A model generated the notes under the pieces. The model did no database searches and was not told the DNA's origin. It saw only the letters and a program-made list of their open reading frames with translations. Positions 44,775-53,582 of a stretch of 64,000 nucleotides of DNA are shown here, in pieces. The DNA comes from Acidimicrobiaceae bacterium (lineage in GTDB: Bacteria > Actinomycetota > Acidimicrobiia > Acidimicrobiales > RAAP-2): positions 46,297 to 110,296 of the forward strand of contig PLRX01000141.1 of NCBI GenBank assembly GCA_003164095.1. The letters are read 5' to 3'. Numbering within the stretch: the first letter of the stretch is position 1; the number at the start of each line of letters is the position of its first letter. The position numbers and the translations under genes were made by a program.

Positions 44775-45230
44775 ATGACCATCGCCACAGCACCACATGC
44801 CCAGCACCGGGGCGCCGCCGAGCTCCCCTTCGCCGAGATCGGCGGCGGGAACAAGCTGAAGGTGATCCAGGTCGACGTGGCCGAGGGCCTGTGGATCGTG
44901 GAGAACATCTTCCAGACCGGGTATGCCGTCCAGACGCATCGCCACACCGGGCCCGTCTACGCCTACACGATGTCCGGTGCCTGGAAGTACCGCGAGTACG
45001 ACTACGTCAACCGGGCCGGGTCGTTCCTGTTCGAGCCCGCCGGATCGGTGCACACCCTCGAGTGCATCGAGGACGACACGCAGGTGTGGTTCCAGATGTA
45101 CGGGGTGAACCTCAACCTGGCCGATGACGGCTCCATCGAGAGCGTCTTCGACGGCCCAGGCGCGCTCGAGGCGTACTACGCCCTGTGCGAGGCCGAGGGG
45201 CTGCCCAGGCCCGACGTCCTGGTCAGCTGA
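44775..45230 (+). CDS. Cupin protein, 2,4'-dihydroxyacetophenone dioxygenase family-like
   Basis: 151 residues from ATG 44775, with AGGAG 6 nt upstream. The cupin metal site is visible as QTHRHTGPVYAYTMSGAWKY (two His) and a later FLFEPAGSVHTLE (Glu, His). The length and the WKYREYDYVN segment fit the dihydroxyacetophenone-dioxygenase-like group, which uses iron to cleave an aryl ketone side chain; substrate not proven. It sits 31 nt upstream of the threonine ammonia-lyase gene. Confidence 0.75.
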   Translation: MTIATAPHAQHRGAAELPFAEIGGGNKLKVIQVDVAEGLWIVENIFQTGYAVQTHRHTGPVYAYTMSGAWKYREYDYVNRAGSFLFEPAGSVHTLECIEDDTQVWFQMYGVNLNLADDGSIESVFDGPGALEAYYALCEAEGLPRPDVLVS

Positions 45231-45261
45231 TCCCGTCCCGGAGGGACCTGGGGCGGAGCAG

Positions 45262-46545
45262 ATGAGCGACGTCGTCGATGCCGGTGACATCGCGGCCGCG
45301 GCCGAACGGCTGTCCTCCGTCGTCACCACCACGCCGCTGCACGAGTCGTCCCGGCTGAGCGCGGCGCTCGGCCGACCCGTGTGGCTCAAACGCGAGGACC
45401 AGCAGGTCAGCCGGTCGTACAAGCTGCGGGGTGCCTTCACACTCATCTCGTCGTTGACGACGTCCGAGCGGGCACTCGGGGTCGTGTGTGCCAGTGCCGG
45501 CAACCATGCGCTCGGTGTCGCCTACAGCTGCCAGCTCCTCGGCGTCCGTGCCCGTGTGTTCCTCCCCACCACGACGCCCCGCCAGAAGCGGCAGCAGATC
45601 CAGGCCACGGGCGGCGAGCTGGTGGAGACCGTGGTGGCCGGCCACACCTATGACGAGGCGAGCGCCTCGGCCAGGGCCGACTCGTCGGCCACCGGCGCCA
45701 TCTATGTGCACCCCTTCGACGACCGGCGGACGATCGCCGGCCAGGGCACCGTCGCCGTCGAGATCACCGGGCAGATGACGGACCCCGTCGCCGTCGAGAT
45801 CACCGGGCAGATGACGGACCCCGTCGGCACGTTGGTGGTTCCCGTCGGGGGCGGTGGGCTGCTCGCCGGGGTCGCCACATGGTTCCGGGCACACTCGCCG
45901 AGTACCCGCCTCGTCGGGGTCGAGCCGGCGGGCGCCCCGAGCATGACCGCCGCTCTGGCGTCAGGCGGACCGGTGCGGATCGTGTCGACCGACCGCTTCG
46001 TGGAGGGAGCCACCGTCGAGCGGGTGGGCGACCTCACCTACCCCATCGTGCGCGACCTGGTCGATGACATCATCGTGGTGCACGAAGGGGCCGTCGCCAC
46101 CGAAATGCTCGACCTCTACCAGGTCGACGGCATCATCACCGAGCCCGCCGGCGCTCTGGCCACCACGGCCGCCCGCCTGCTCGACCCCACGCCGGTGGGA
46201 CCTGTCGTCTGTGTGGTGTCCGGTGGCAACAACGACGTGAGCCGCTACGCCGAGACGATCGAGCGCTCGCTGGTCCACGAGGGGCTGCGTCACTACTTCC
46301 TGGTCACCTTTCCCCAGGAGCCCGGCGCCCTCCGCCATTTCCTCGACGAGGTACTCGGAGCCGGCGACGACATCGTCCTGTTCGAGTACGTCAAGAAGTC
46401 CAACAAGGACACCGGACCCGCCCTGGTCGGCATCGAGTTGGAGCAGGCATCCGACCTCGACGGCCTACTCGTGCGCATGGAGACGAGCCCGCTGTCGATC
46501 GAGCGGGTTCCCCCGGACTCGCCGCTCTCGCTGTTCCTCACCTGA
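45262..46545 (+). CDS. ilvA: Threonine ammonia-lyase (threonine deaminase), with a 12-residue duplication
   Basis: 427 residues. Converts threonine to 2-oxobutyrate and ammonia with PLP. Lys54 in SRSYKLRGAF, the SAGNHALGVAY loop and VPVGGGGLLAGVA (~193-205) are intact, and an ACT-like regulatory domain follows (~335-427; HYFLVTFPQEPGALRHFLDEVLG). VAVEITGQMTDP occurs twice in a row (164-175 and 176-187), immediately before the glycine loop. This is an exact 36-bp tandem duplication and may alter or abolish activity. A strong hairpin follows the stop. Confidence 0.9.
   Translation: MSDVVDAGDIAAAAERLSSVVTTTPLHESSRLSAALGRPVWLKREDQQVSRSYKLRGAFTLISSLTTSERALGVVCASAGNHALGVAYSCQLLGVRARVFLPTTTPRQKRQQIQATGGELVETVVAGHTYDEASASARADSSATGAIYVHPFDDRRTIAGQGTVAVEITGQMTDPVAVEITGQMTDPVGTLVVPVGGGGLLAGVATWFRAHSPSTRLVGVEPAGAPSMTAALASGGPVRIVSTDRFVEGATVERVGDLTYPIVRDLVDDIIVVHEGAVATEMLDLYQVDGIITEPAGALATTAARLLDPTPVGPVVCVVSGGNNDVSRYAETIERSLVHEGLRHYFLVTFPQEPGALRHFLDEVLGAGDDIVLFEYVKKSNKDTGPALVGIELEQASDLDGLLVRMETSPLSIERVPPDSPLSLFLT
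45751..45822 (+). repeat. Exact 36-bp tandem duplication in ilvA
   Basis: Bases 45751-45786 and 45787-45822 are identical. The repeat is in frame and adds 12 residues next to the PLP-phosphate glycine loop. Identity of both copies, including third codon positions, indicates a very recent event (or an assembly artefact). Confidence 0.95.
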
Positions 46546-46586
46546 CGACACGGACCACCGGGCGGTGGTGCCGGCGGTCCGTGTCG
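46546..46586 (+). terminator. Terminator hairpin after ilvA
   Basis: Arms 46546-46560 (CGACACGGACCACCG) and 46572-46586 pair over 15 bp with a single G-U, around an 11-nt loop. It begins one base after the ilvA stop. Confidence 0.85.
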
Positions 46587-46593
46587 CCGGTAG

Positions 46594-46629
46594 CTCGACC
46601 GTTGGCTCCGGTGGCGGGCAACGGTCGAG
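46594..46629 (-). terminator. Hairpin after the TauD-type gene
   Basis: CTCGACCGTTG (46594-46604) and CAACGGTCGAG (46619-46629) are perfect reverse complements with a 14-nt loop. It lies 65 nt past the stop of the convergent TauD-type gene. Confidence 0.65.
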
Positions 46630-46693
46630 TTGCCGGGCCGTGTGCGAGGTCGGGGGGCGTCCTTCGCTCACGGTCCGGCAGATCGGGGAGGGC

Positions 46694-47569
46694 TCAGACC
46701 GGGACCTCGCCCTTGATCGCCACCCGCTGGATCACTCGGTGCTGGTCGCCGAAGTCGCCGACCACCGAGTGCTGCGTGGTCCGGTTGTCCCAGAACCCGA
46801 CGTCGCCCGCCTTCCAGTGGTAGCGGACGGTGAACTCGGGCTTGACCGAGTGCTGGTACAGGAAGCTCAGCAGGGCGTCGCTCTCGGAGCGTCCGAGTTC
46901 CACGATGTGGGACGTGAATCCGGGATTGACGAAGAGCGCCTTGCTCCCCGACTCCGTGAGGTTCCTCACGACCGGGTGCACGACGGGCGTGAGCTCGGGG
47001 AGCTCCTCGCCCTCCCATCTACCCGGGCCGTTCCGGTCGAAGGCGGCCTGGAAGGCCGCCCGCCCGTCGTGGACGGCCGTCAACGTCTCGAGGAACGCCT
47101 GGAGTCGGGGGCTGAGGGCCTCGAACGCCGCCTGCTGGTTGGAGAACGCCGTGTCGCCGCCGGACGGGGGGATGACGAGGGCACGGAGGATCGAGCCGAG
47201 CGGCGGCCGCTCGACGAAGGTGACATCGGTGTGCCAGTCCAGGCCCTGGGCGCGTGTCGAGACGTCGCCGTAGGAGGCGTAGACCTCGCGGGCTTTCGAG
47301 TAGTCGATCTCGAAGAGGTTCGGGAACCCGTCGACCCCGGGGATCACGGGGTGACCCTCGGTGAGCTCGCCGAACCACGACGCGAAGGCCAGATGGCTCC
47401 GTTGGTCGAGGTCCTGGTCGGGGAAGAAGACGACCTTGCGGTCGAGCCAGACCTTGCGGATCTCGGCGACGATGTCGGCATCGAGGTTGCGGAGGTCGAC
47501 CCCTCGGATTTCGGCCCCGATGTGGGCTGACAGCGGGGTCACATCGAGCCTGGTCTGTGTGATGGTCAT
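46694..47569 (-). CDS. TauD/TfdA family Fe(II)/2-oxoglutarate dioxygenase
   Basis: 291 residues. The iron triad is His113-x-Asp115 (DWHTDVTF) and His267 (TTQHSVVGD), with the 2-oxoglutarate-binding Arg278 (HRVIQR). The overall length and ITQTRLDVTPLSAHIGAEIRGVDL start match taurine dioxygenase and alkylsulfatases such as AtsK. It likely releases sulfite or sulfate from a sulfonate or sulfate ester, though 2,4-D-type ether cleavage cannot be excluded. The promoter reads TTGACT-N16-TAGGCT on the minus strand, overlapping the motif shared with the cysteine-dioxygenase-like gene. Confidence 0.9.
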   Translation of the reverse strand: MTITQTRLDVTPLSAHIGAEIRGVDLRNLDADIVAEIRKVWLDRKVVFFPDQDLDQRSHLAFASWFGELTEGHPVIPGVDGFPNLFEIDYSKAREVYASYGDVSTRAQGLDWHTDVTFVERPPLGSILRALVIPPSGGDTAFSNQQAAFEALSPRLQAFLETLTAVHDGRAAFQAAFDRNGPGRWEGEELPELTPVVHPVVRNLTESGSKALFVNPGFTSHIVELGRSESDALLSFLYQHSVKPEFTVRYHWKAGDVGFWDNRTTQHSVVGDFGDQHRVIQRVAIKGEVPV

Positions 47570-47600
47570 GGTCGTCCTCTCCTGCTCGTCGCTGCGTAGC

Positions 47601-47630
47601 CTAGATAACTGACCGGATTAGTCAAGTTTA
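47601..47630. promoter_or_regulatory. Motif shared with the cysteine-dioxygenase-like gene (TauD side)
   Basis: CTAGATAACT followed by GACCGGATTAGTCAAGTTTA. It matches 52646-52675 at 22 of 30 positions, has the GAC-N7-GTC core, and covers the TTGACT -35 of the TauD-type gene 32-61 bp upstream of its start. Confidence 0.6.
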
Positions 47631-47849
47631 TTCGGGATCCGGTGGTGATGGCGGCGACGGTACCGCCACCATCACGGAGACCGGTGACCACTCCAGGGAA
47701 CGTTCTCGCCGGAAACGGGGTGATCACCGTCACGTAGCGTCCGCCACGACAGGTGACCGATCCCCGCGCTGCAGGGTCTTCCTGCCCTATGGGGCCGGCC
47801 ACCGGTGGGCAAAGATCGCTGCTGTGACGGGTGCCCGAGGCGTGTGGAC

Positions 47850-49388
47850 ATGACGGGTGGCCGACGACGGTGGGCGACGCTCACCGTCCTGTGTGTCACG
47901 TTGCTGCTGATCAGCCTCGACAACACCATCCTGAACGTCGCACTGCCCTCGGTGGTCCGCGCGCTCGGCGCCACTTCCTCTCAACTGCAGTGGATCGTCG
48001 ACGCGTACGCCATCGTGTTCGCCGGCCTGCTGCTCACGTTGGGAGCCCTCGGCGACCGCGTGGGGCGCAAGTGGGTCTTCATGGGCGGTCTGGTCGTGTT
48101 CGGGGCCGGGTCGGCTCTCGCTGCGTGGTCGCCCACTCCGGACCGCCTGACTGCGGCCCGCGCCGTGATGGGCGTAGGAGCGGCCGCGCTCATGCCCTGC
48201 ACCCTGTCGATACTCACCAATGTCTTCACCGCGGAGCACGACCGCGCACGAGCCATCGGGATCTGGTCCGGCACGGCTGGCCTCGGCGTGGCCATCGGGC
48301 CGATCCTGGGCGGCTTCCTCCTGGTCCACTACTGGTGGGGCTCGGTCTTCCTGATCAACGTCCCAATCGCCCTGGCCGGACTGGTGGCCGCCGCATTCCT
48401 CGTCCCGAACTCGAGGAATCCGAACTCCAAGCGGGCGGATCCGGTGGGCACGATCCTGTCGATGGTGGGACTCGGTGCGCTGCTGTGGGCGATCATCGAG
48501 GCCCCCAACCGGACCTGGACGTCGCCGCCGATCCTGGCCGCCTTTGTCGGCGCGGTCGTCGTCATCTGCGCCTTCGTGGTGTGGGAGCGACACGTCGACC
48601 ACCCCATGCTGCCCATGCGGTTCTTCGCCAACCGCCGCTACAGCGCGGCGATCGCGTCCCTCGCGCTGGTGCTGTTCGCACTCCTCGGCCTGTTCTTCCT
48701 GGTGACGCAGTACCTGCAGTTCTGTCTGGGCTTCAGCCCGCTCAGGACGGGGTTGGGGCTCGCTCCGATCGCACTCGTCCTCCTCGTGGCCGCCCCGTCG
48801 TCGGTGATACTCGCCCGCCGCTTCGGTACGAAGCCCGTCGTCGCCGGCGGCCTGTTGCTGATCGCCATCGGCCTCGGACTCCTGTCCCATACGACCGTCC
48901 ACACCACCTACCGGGACTGCATCCCCTGGTTCGCACTCATCGGCACCGGAGTGGGGCTCACGATGGCGCCCTCGACCGAGTCGGTCATGGGCTCGCTGCC
49001 CAGGGACGACGCCGGGGTCGGCTCGGCCACGAGCGACACGTCGATGCAGATCGGCGGGGCGTTGGGCGTGGGCGTGCTCGGCACCGTCCTCAACTTCCGC
49101 TACCAGGCCTTCATGACCCCCCTACTCGCCCACCAGGCGATACCCGCGGGAATCGACAAGCTCATCCTCGGCTCGTTGGGCGGCGCACTGGCGGTGGCCC
49201 AACACCTCCCCGGCAGTGCTGGCACCGCACTGGCGCAGGCTGCCCGGCGCAGCTTCGTGTCGGGCATGGACCTCGGGTTCCTCGTCGCCGCGGCGGTCGT
49301 CGCACTGGCCGGACTGATCGTCCTGGTCGCATTGCCGAACCGGGCCTCGCAGGAGGACCCTGTGGCATCGTCGACGGAAGCCGTGTAG
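47850..49388 (+). CDS. MFS transporter, DHA2 family (14 TM)
   Basis: 512 residues from ATG 47850. Motif A (GALGDRVGRKWVFMGG), the LDNTILNVALPSV first helix, and motif C-like GIWSGTAGLGVAIGPILGGFLL identify a drug:H+ antiporter-2 exporter. About 14 hydrophobic segments. Divergent from the TauD-type gene; the 280-nt gap holds a GTGATGGCGG...CCGCCACCATCAC imperfect hairpin. Substrate unknown. Confidence 0.9.
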   Translation: MTGGRRRWATLTVLCVTLLLISLDNTILNVALPSVVRALGATSSQLQWIVDAYAIVFAGLLLTLGALGDRVGRKWVFMGGLVVFGAGSALAAWSPTPDRLTAARAVMGVGAAALMPCTLSILTNVFTAEHDRARAIGIWSGTAGLGVAIGPILGGFLLVHYWWGSVFLINVPIALAGLVAAAFLVPNSRNPNSKRADPVGTILSMVGLGALLWAIIEAPNRTWTSPPILAAFVGAVVVICAFVVWERHVDHPMLPMRFFANRRYSAAIASLALVLFALLGLFFLVTQYLQFCLGFSPLRTGLGLAPIALVLLVAAPSSVILARRFGTKPVVAGGLLLIAIGLGLLSHTTVHTTYRDCIPWFALIGTGVGLTMAPSTESVMGSLPRDDAGVGSATSDTSMQIGGALGVGVLGTVLNFRYQAFMTPLLAHQAIPAGIDKLILGSLGGALAVAQHLPGSAGTALAQAARRSFVSGMDLGFLVAAAVVALAGLIVLVALPNRASQEDPVASSTEAV

Positions 49389-49424
49389 ACCCCAGCTCCG
49401 TCTGCCGAGCATCGCCCGGCTGCG

Positions 49425-51164
49425 TCAGGCCCCGACCTCGCTCATGGCCACGTCGCCGACATCGGCGAGTCCCTGCTCGGCGTCCTCGGCGAACGAGTGG
49501 TGGACCTCGGACTGGCCGGAGCCGCGCATCCACGAGAACACGGCACCGATGAAGCACAGCACCGCAGCCAGGCTGAAGGCCAGGCGCAGGCCCTTGCCGA
49601 AGGGCCCGGAGATCAGGTTCGGGAAGAAACTGCGGCCGGTCAGGTAGGCCCCGTGGACGCCGGGCTGGGTCAGTAGATGGGCACCGAGCAGCTGGTGGAT
49701 CGGATTGATCCCGAGGAAGGCGGCGAACAGGCTGCCGATCGGGGACAGGTGGGAGATCGACTGGGCCGCCGAGGCGGGCACCCCCTGGGCGGTCAGACCG
49801 CCATAGAGCGCATGGGGGAGGGCGCTCGCCAGACCGAGCGTGATGATGGTGAAGAAGAAGCCGATGGACAGGACGCTGGCCGAGTTCTGGAAGGTGTTCA
49901 GCATGCCGCCGCCGGAACCCCGTTGATTGGCCGGGAGGCTGTTCATCACGGCACTGGTGTTCGGGGCGGCGAACAGGCCGAGGGAGAGTCCGACCAGCAG
50001 GAGCAGGAGCGCGAACAGGGGATAGGGGAAATTCATGGGGAGGGCCTGGAGCCCGAGGAGGGCGAGACCGCTTCCGATCAGGCCCGCGGTGGCGAAGGGG
50101 CGCGGCCCGTAGCGGTCGGCCAGCTTGCCGGCCAGGGGACCGGAAATGAAGAACCCGACGGTGAGCGGGATCATGTAGATGCCGGCCCACAACGGCGTCC
50201 GTTCGAAGCTGTAGCCGTGGAGGGGGAGCCAGATCCCCTGGAGCCAGATGATCAGGATGAACTGGAGGCCGCCGCGCGCCAACGCGGCCATCAGGCCCGC
50301 CAGATTCCCCATGGTGAACGAACGGCTGCGGAACAGGTGGAGCTGGAACATCGGGTCGTCGACGTGGTGCTCGATGATCACGAAGCCCACCAGGACGACA
50401 GCGCCGCCGATCAGGGCGGCCAGGACGAAGGGGCTGGTCCATCCCATGGTGTGGCCGCCGTAGGGCTGGAGCCCGTAGACGATGCCGGTCAGCACGCCGA
50501 CAAGCCCGATGGCGAAGGCGATGTTGCCGATCCAGTCGATGCTGGCCTTGATCCGGATGCCGTTGTCGTGCAGGCGGAAGTAGGCCCACGCCGTGCTGAA
50601 GATGCCGAACGGGACGGAGACGAGGAACACCAGGCGCCACTCGACCGGCGCGAGCAGGCCACCCAGGAGCAGCCCGAGGAACGAACCGCCGATGGCGGCC
50701 ACGCCGTTGATCCCGAGGGCGAATCCCCGCTCGTCTGCGGGGAAGGCGTCGGTGATGATGGCGCTCGAGTTGGCGAAGATGAAGGCGCCGCCGACACCCT
50801 GGCCGACGCGCATCACGATGATCCACAGCGCGGCGCTGGGCCCGGACATCCAGGTGACGGACAGGAGCACGGAAAAGACGGTGAAGATGGCGAAGCCCAA
50901 TGTGTACATCTTCACCCGGCCGAAGATGTCGCCCACCCGCCCGAAGCTGACGACGAGCACCGAGGTGACGAGCAGGAACCCCATGAGGATCCACAGGAAG
51001 TAGGAGGTGTTGCCGGGGGAGAGCGGGTTGAGGTCGATGCCCCGGAAGATGTTGGGCAGCGCGATGAGCAGGATCGATGCGTTGATCGTCACCATCAGGG
51101 TGCCGATCGTGGTGTTGGTCAGCGCGACCCACTTGTAGTTCTTGGTCTCGACGGCCTGCGGCAT
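49425..51164 (-). CDS. MFS transporter, DHA2 family
   Basis: 579 residues from ATG 51164 (MPQAVETKNYKWVALTNTTIGTLMV), with GGAAGGGG upstream; an ATG at 51236 would add 24 residues. Motif A variant VSFGRVGDIFGRVKMY and SFLGLLLGGLLAPVEWRLVF, and ~14 hydrophobic segments. The MarR gene diverges from it, so MarR probably controls its expression and a toxic compound is the likely substrate (inference). Confidence 0.9.
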   Translation of the reverse strand: MPQAVETKNYKWVALTNTTIGTLMVTINASILLIALPNIFRGIDLNPLSPGNTSYFLWILMGFLLVTSVLVVSFGRVGDIFGRVKMYTLGFAIFTVFSVLLSVTWMSGPSAALWIIVMRVGQGVGGAFIFANSSAIITDAFPADERGFALGINGVAAIGGSFLGLLLGGLLAPVEWRLVFLVSVPFGIFSTAWAYFRLHDNGIRIKASIDWIGNIAFAIGLVGVLTGIVYGLQPYGGHTMGWTSPFVLAALIGGAVVLVGFVIIEHHVDDPMFQLHLFRSRSFTMGNLAGLMAALARGGLQFILIIWLQGIWLPLHGYSFERTPLWAGIYMIPLTVGFFISGPLAGKLADRYGPRPFATAGLIGSGLALLGLQALPMNFPYPLFALLLLLVGLSLGLFAAPNTSAVMNSLPANQRGSGGGMLNTFQNSASVLSIGFFFTIITLGLASALPHALYGGLTAQGVPASAAQSISHLSPIGSLFAAFLGINPIHQLLGAHLLTQPGVHGAYLTGRSFFPNLISGPFGKGLRLAFSLAAVLCFIGAVFSWMRGSGQSEVHHSFAEDAEQGLADVGDVAMSEVGA

Positions 51165-51235
51165 GCGCACCCCTTCCGGATACCCACCCGCTCCGGACCT
51201 GGAACGGCACCGGAGCGGGAGGGGGTGTTCGGACA

Positions 51236-51258
51236 AACTAGTTGCTTTCTGCTAACTA
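51236..51258. promoter_or_regulatory. AT-rich candidate MarR operator
   Basis: The palindrome AACTAGTT (51236-51243) and the related GCTAACTA (51251-51258) form an imperfect inverted repeat (TAGTTGC...GCTAACTA) in an otherwise GC-rich intergenic gap between the divergent MFS and marR genes. Confidence 0.45.
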
Positions 51259-51319
51259 ACTATACTGGTGCTCGCTGGGAACTGTGCAGAGCCCACGAGA
51301 CGGGCGTACCCGGGGGAGA

Positions 51320-51811
51320 ATGGCGACGATGATCGACGAAGCGGAGCACGCGGGCGGGTACGACGTCGATGCCGTCGAGGAGGCGACCGGCCTCGGAGTG
51401 GCCATCGTCAGGATCCAGCGGCAGCTGCGGGCCCGAGCCGGCTCGGACATGACACCGTCCCAGTCGTCGGCGCTGGCCCGGATCGAGCAGGACGGGCCCC
51501 TCCGGCTCGGGGCACTCGCCGATTTGGAGGGCACGACGGCGGCCACGATGAGCCGTGTGATCGACAGCCTGTCGGATCGCAGTCTGATCGAGCGCGTGCC
51601 GGACCCGCTCGACGGCCGGGCGAGCCTGGTGCGCCTGCGCCCCGAGGGTGATGCACTCCTGCACCAGTTGCGCGCCCGGTACACCGAGGCGCTGCGTCGG
51701 GCGCTGGCGGACCTGACCCCGGCGGAGCGCACGGCAATCCGCCGGACGATCCCCGTCATGGCCAGGCTGAGCGATCTGTTGCAGTCCTCGGACCGGGTCG
51801 AGGTCGGCTGA
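51320..51811 (+). CDS. MarR-family transcriptional regulator
   Basis: 163 residues from ATG 51320; ATG 51329 has better spacing to GGGGGAG and is equally possible. The winged helix reads MTPSQSSALARIEQDGPLRLGALADLEGTTAATMSRVIDSLSDRSLIERVPDPLDGRASLVRLRPEG, a textbook MarR pattern. It probably represses the divergent MFS gene and itself, responding to a small phenolic or drug ligand. Confidence 0.9.
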   Translation: MATMIDEAEHAGGYDVDAVEEATGLGVAIVRIQRQLRARAGSDMTPSQSSALARIEQDGPLRLGALADLEGTTAATMSRVIDSLSDRSLIERVPDPLDGRASLVRLRPEGDALLHQLRARYTEALRRALADLTPAERTAIRRTIPVMARLSDLLQSSDRVEVG

Positions 51812-51881
51812 CCCGGCTTCGTCCTCACGCCTCCCGGTCCCGGCCGGGTGGGCCGCCACCTCGACGCACTACTGTCCGGGC

Positions 51882-52598
51882 GTGACCCTTTCCCCCGAGG
51901 CGGGACGAGTCCTCGGGTGCCTGGTGGAGAAGCAGCTCACCACGCCCCAGCAGTATCCGCTGACTCTGAACGCGCTGACCACGGCGACCAACCAGGCGAC
52001 CAACCGCGATCCCGTGGTCGACCTCGGTGACGACGTCGTGCTCGCGGCCCTCGACGAGCTCCGGGGCAACCACCTCATCCGGGTGGTCCTGCCCTCCCAC
52101 GGGCGATCCGTCAAGCGGTACCGCCACGTGCTCGACGAGGTCTACGGGCTCGACGCCCCCCGGTACGGCCTGCTGGCCACCTTGCTGCTGCGAGGGCCCC
52201 AGACGCTCGGTGAGCTGCGGGCGAGGACCGAGCGGATGGTCGACCTGCCCTCCGTGGGCGACGTGCAGGCGGAGCTGGCCGTGCTCGCCGAACATCCCGA
52301 CGGGCTGGTCCGGTCACTCCCACGTGCGCCGGGTCAGAAAGAGGACCGTTGGCAGCAGATCGTGGCCTCGCCGTGGAGCCCGTCCGCAGCGTCGACCGGA
52401 ACCGACGTGGGGCACGACACGCCGAGCGGCGGGACGGGCGACAAGGGGTCCGCGTGGTCGGGCGGTCCGGCGCCCACCGTCACGGAGGGACGGCACGACG
52501 AGCTGGAAGCGCTCCGCGACGAGTTGTCCTCACTACGGGGGGAAGTGGCGGCACTCCGTGTGGACCTCGACGATCTGCGGCGAGGGCTCGGAGGCTGA
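51882..52598 (+). CDS. YceH family protein (DUF480)
   Basis: 238 residues from GTG 51882. LSPEAGRVLGCLVEKQLTTPQQYPLTLNALTTATNQ and YGLLATLLLRGPQTLGELRARTERM are the two winged-helix halves of DUF480/YceH. The C-terminus ends in a coiled-coil-like segment (DELEALRDELSSLRGEVAALRVDLDDLRRGL). Function is not known in detail. Confidence 0.85.
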   Translation: MTLSPEAGRVLGCLVEKQLTTPQQYPLTLNALTTATNQATNRDPVVDLGDDVVLAALDELRGNHLIRVVLPSHGRSVKRYRHVLDEVYGLDAPRYGLLATLLLRGPQTLGELRARTERMVDLPSVGDVQAELAVLAEHPDGLVRSLPRAPGQKEDRWQQIVASPWSPSAASTGTDVGHDTPSGGTGDKGSAWSGGPAPTVTEGRHDELEALRDELSSLRGEVAALRVDLDDLRRGLGG

Positions 52599-52645
52599 AC
52601 CGAGCCGGGTTCGAATCGGGCAGCTGGCCGGCCCGGGCACATTTC

Positions 52646-52687
52646 CTATAAAACCGACTGGACAAGTCAAGTATTGCGCCGTACAGT
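52646..52687 (+). promoter_or_regulatory. Promoter and motif shared with the TauD-type gene
   Basis: The element CTATAAAACC GACTGGACAAGTCAAGTATT (52646-52675) resembles the one ahead of the TauD-type gene. It overlaps a promoter TGGACA (52659-52664), 17 nt, TACAGT (52682-52687). The overlap with the -35 suggests repression by a common regulator. The downstream start codon is at 52832, so the leader would be ~140 nt. Confidence 0.55.
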
Positions 52688-52831
52688 GGATCCATGGCGT
52701 TCCACCCGATCGGCCGAGGCAGCTCCGGAGCACCGGGGCGGCACCCTCGGGATGCGTGTTGTCGGTGACCCCGAGCAGCTGATCCCGGCCCACGCGGCCA
52801 CGCACCCCATCGCATCCCCGGAAGGAATCCC

Positions 52832-53467
52832 GTGTCACTCGCACGTTTCGCCACCACCCCTACCCCCACCCCCGCCGACATCCAGGCGAAGGTCCGGCCC
52901 GCCCATCCCTCCGCTGACGGCACGCCCGCCCGGATCCGACCCGTCGGTTCGCTCTCGTTCCGGGCGTTGCGGGCCATCGCCGCCGGACTCGCCCGGGTGG
53001 AGCAGCCGCTCCCACTCGACGGGACGGGCGACGGCACCCGGTCGTCCCGACTGATCGCCACCGCCTTCTACGACGTGTGGCTGATCACCTGGCCCGACGG
53101 ATCCGGACTCGAGCCCCACGGCCACGGCGACGTACGCAGCGTGCTCCAGGTCGTGGACGGCAAGCTCGTCGAGACCTACTCGGACCGCGCCGCCAGCGTG
53201 GAGTCGGCCGTCCGGACCCTGGAACGGGGGTCGGTGACGATCGCCGAGCCGACGGTCGTCCACGGACTGAGCAACCGGTCGGGCGCCGATGCCACGACGT
53301 TGCACGTCTACTCGCCACCGTTGGTCGACGTCACCTTCTTCGACCTCCACCCTGCCGGCAGCTACGAGGCAGTGCGCTCGACCCCGGTGGTCGGCAGGCC
53401 GGCACAGGCGACATCGGAGGGCCTTGCGTCTGCGGTCCCCACTCCCCTGACCCTGCTGCGACCATGA
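52832..53467 (+). CDS. Cysteine dioxygenase-like cupin protein
   Basis: 211 residues from GTG 52832, with GGAAGG upstream. WLITWPDGSGLEPHGHGDVRSVLQVVDGKLVETY supplies the HxH metal ligands, and TVVHGLSNRSGADATTLHVYSPPL a third His region, as in type I cysteine dioxygenases, which oxidise cysteine to its sulfinate. A Pro/Ala-rich N-terminal stretch (~1-40) precedes the domain. Other thiols are possible substrates. A strong hairpin follows. Confidence 0.8.
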   Translation: MSLARFATTPTPTPADIQAKVRPAHPSADGTPARIRPVGSLSFRALRAIAAGLARVEQPLPLDGTGDGTRSSRLIATAFYDVWLITWPDGSGLEPHGHGDVRSVLQVVDGKLVETYSDRAASVESAVRTLERGSVTIAEPTVVHGLSNRSGADATTLHVYSPPLVDVTFFDLHPAGSYEAVRSTPVVGRPAQATSEGLASAVPTPLTLLRP

Positions 53468-53543
53468 CCTCGGCGGGTGGCCGGTCCCACCGGCTCCGCC
53501 CACGTTCGAAGGGCAGTCCGACGACGCCCTATCGATGATGCCT

Positions 53544-53582
53544 CCGCGCTGCGAGCCCCCCTTCTCTCGGCTCGCAGCGCGG
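53544..53582 (+). terminator. Perfect 14-bp terminator hairpin
   Basis: CCGCGCTGCGAGCC (53544-53557) and its exact complement (53569-53582) enclose an 11-nt loop, 77 nt past the stop of the cysteine-dioxygenase-like gene. No U-tract follows. Confidence 0.75.

Noticed and set aside
47566..47802. 78-codon minus-strand frame upstream of the TauD-type gene
   Set aside because: It overlaps the TauD promoter and shared motif; no conserved features.
49677..51332. 551-codon plus-strand frame opposite the second MFS gene
   Set aside because: Highly charged, Asp/Glu/Gly-rich antisense of hydrophobic codons; the MFS frame carries the real motifs.
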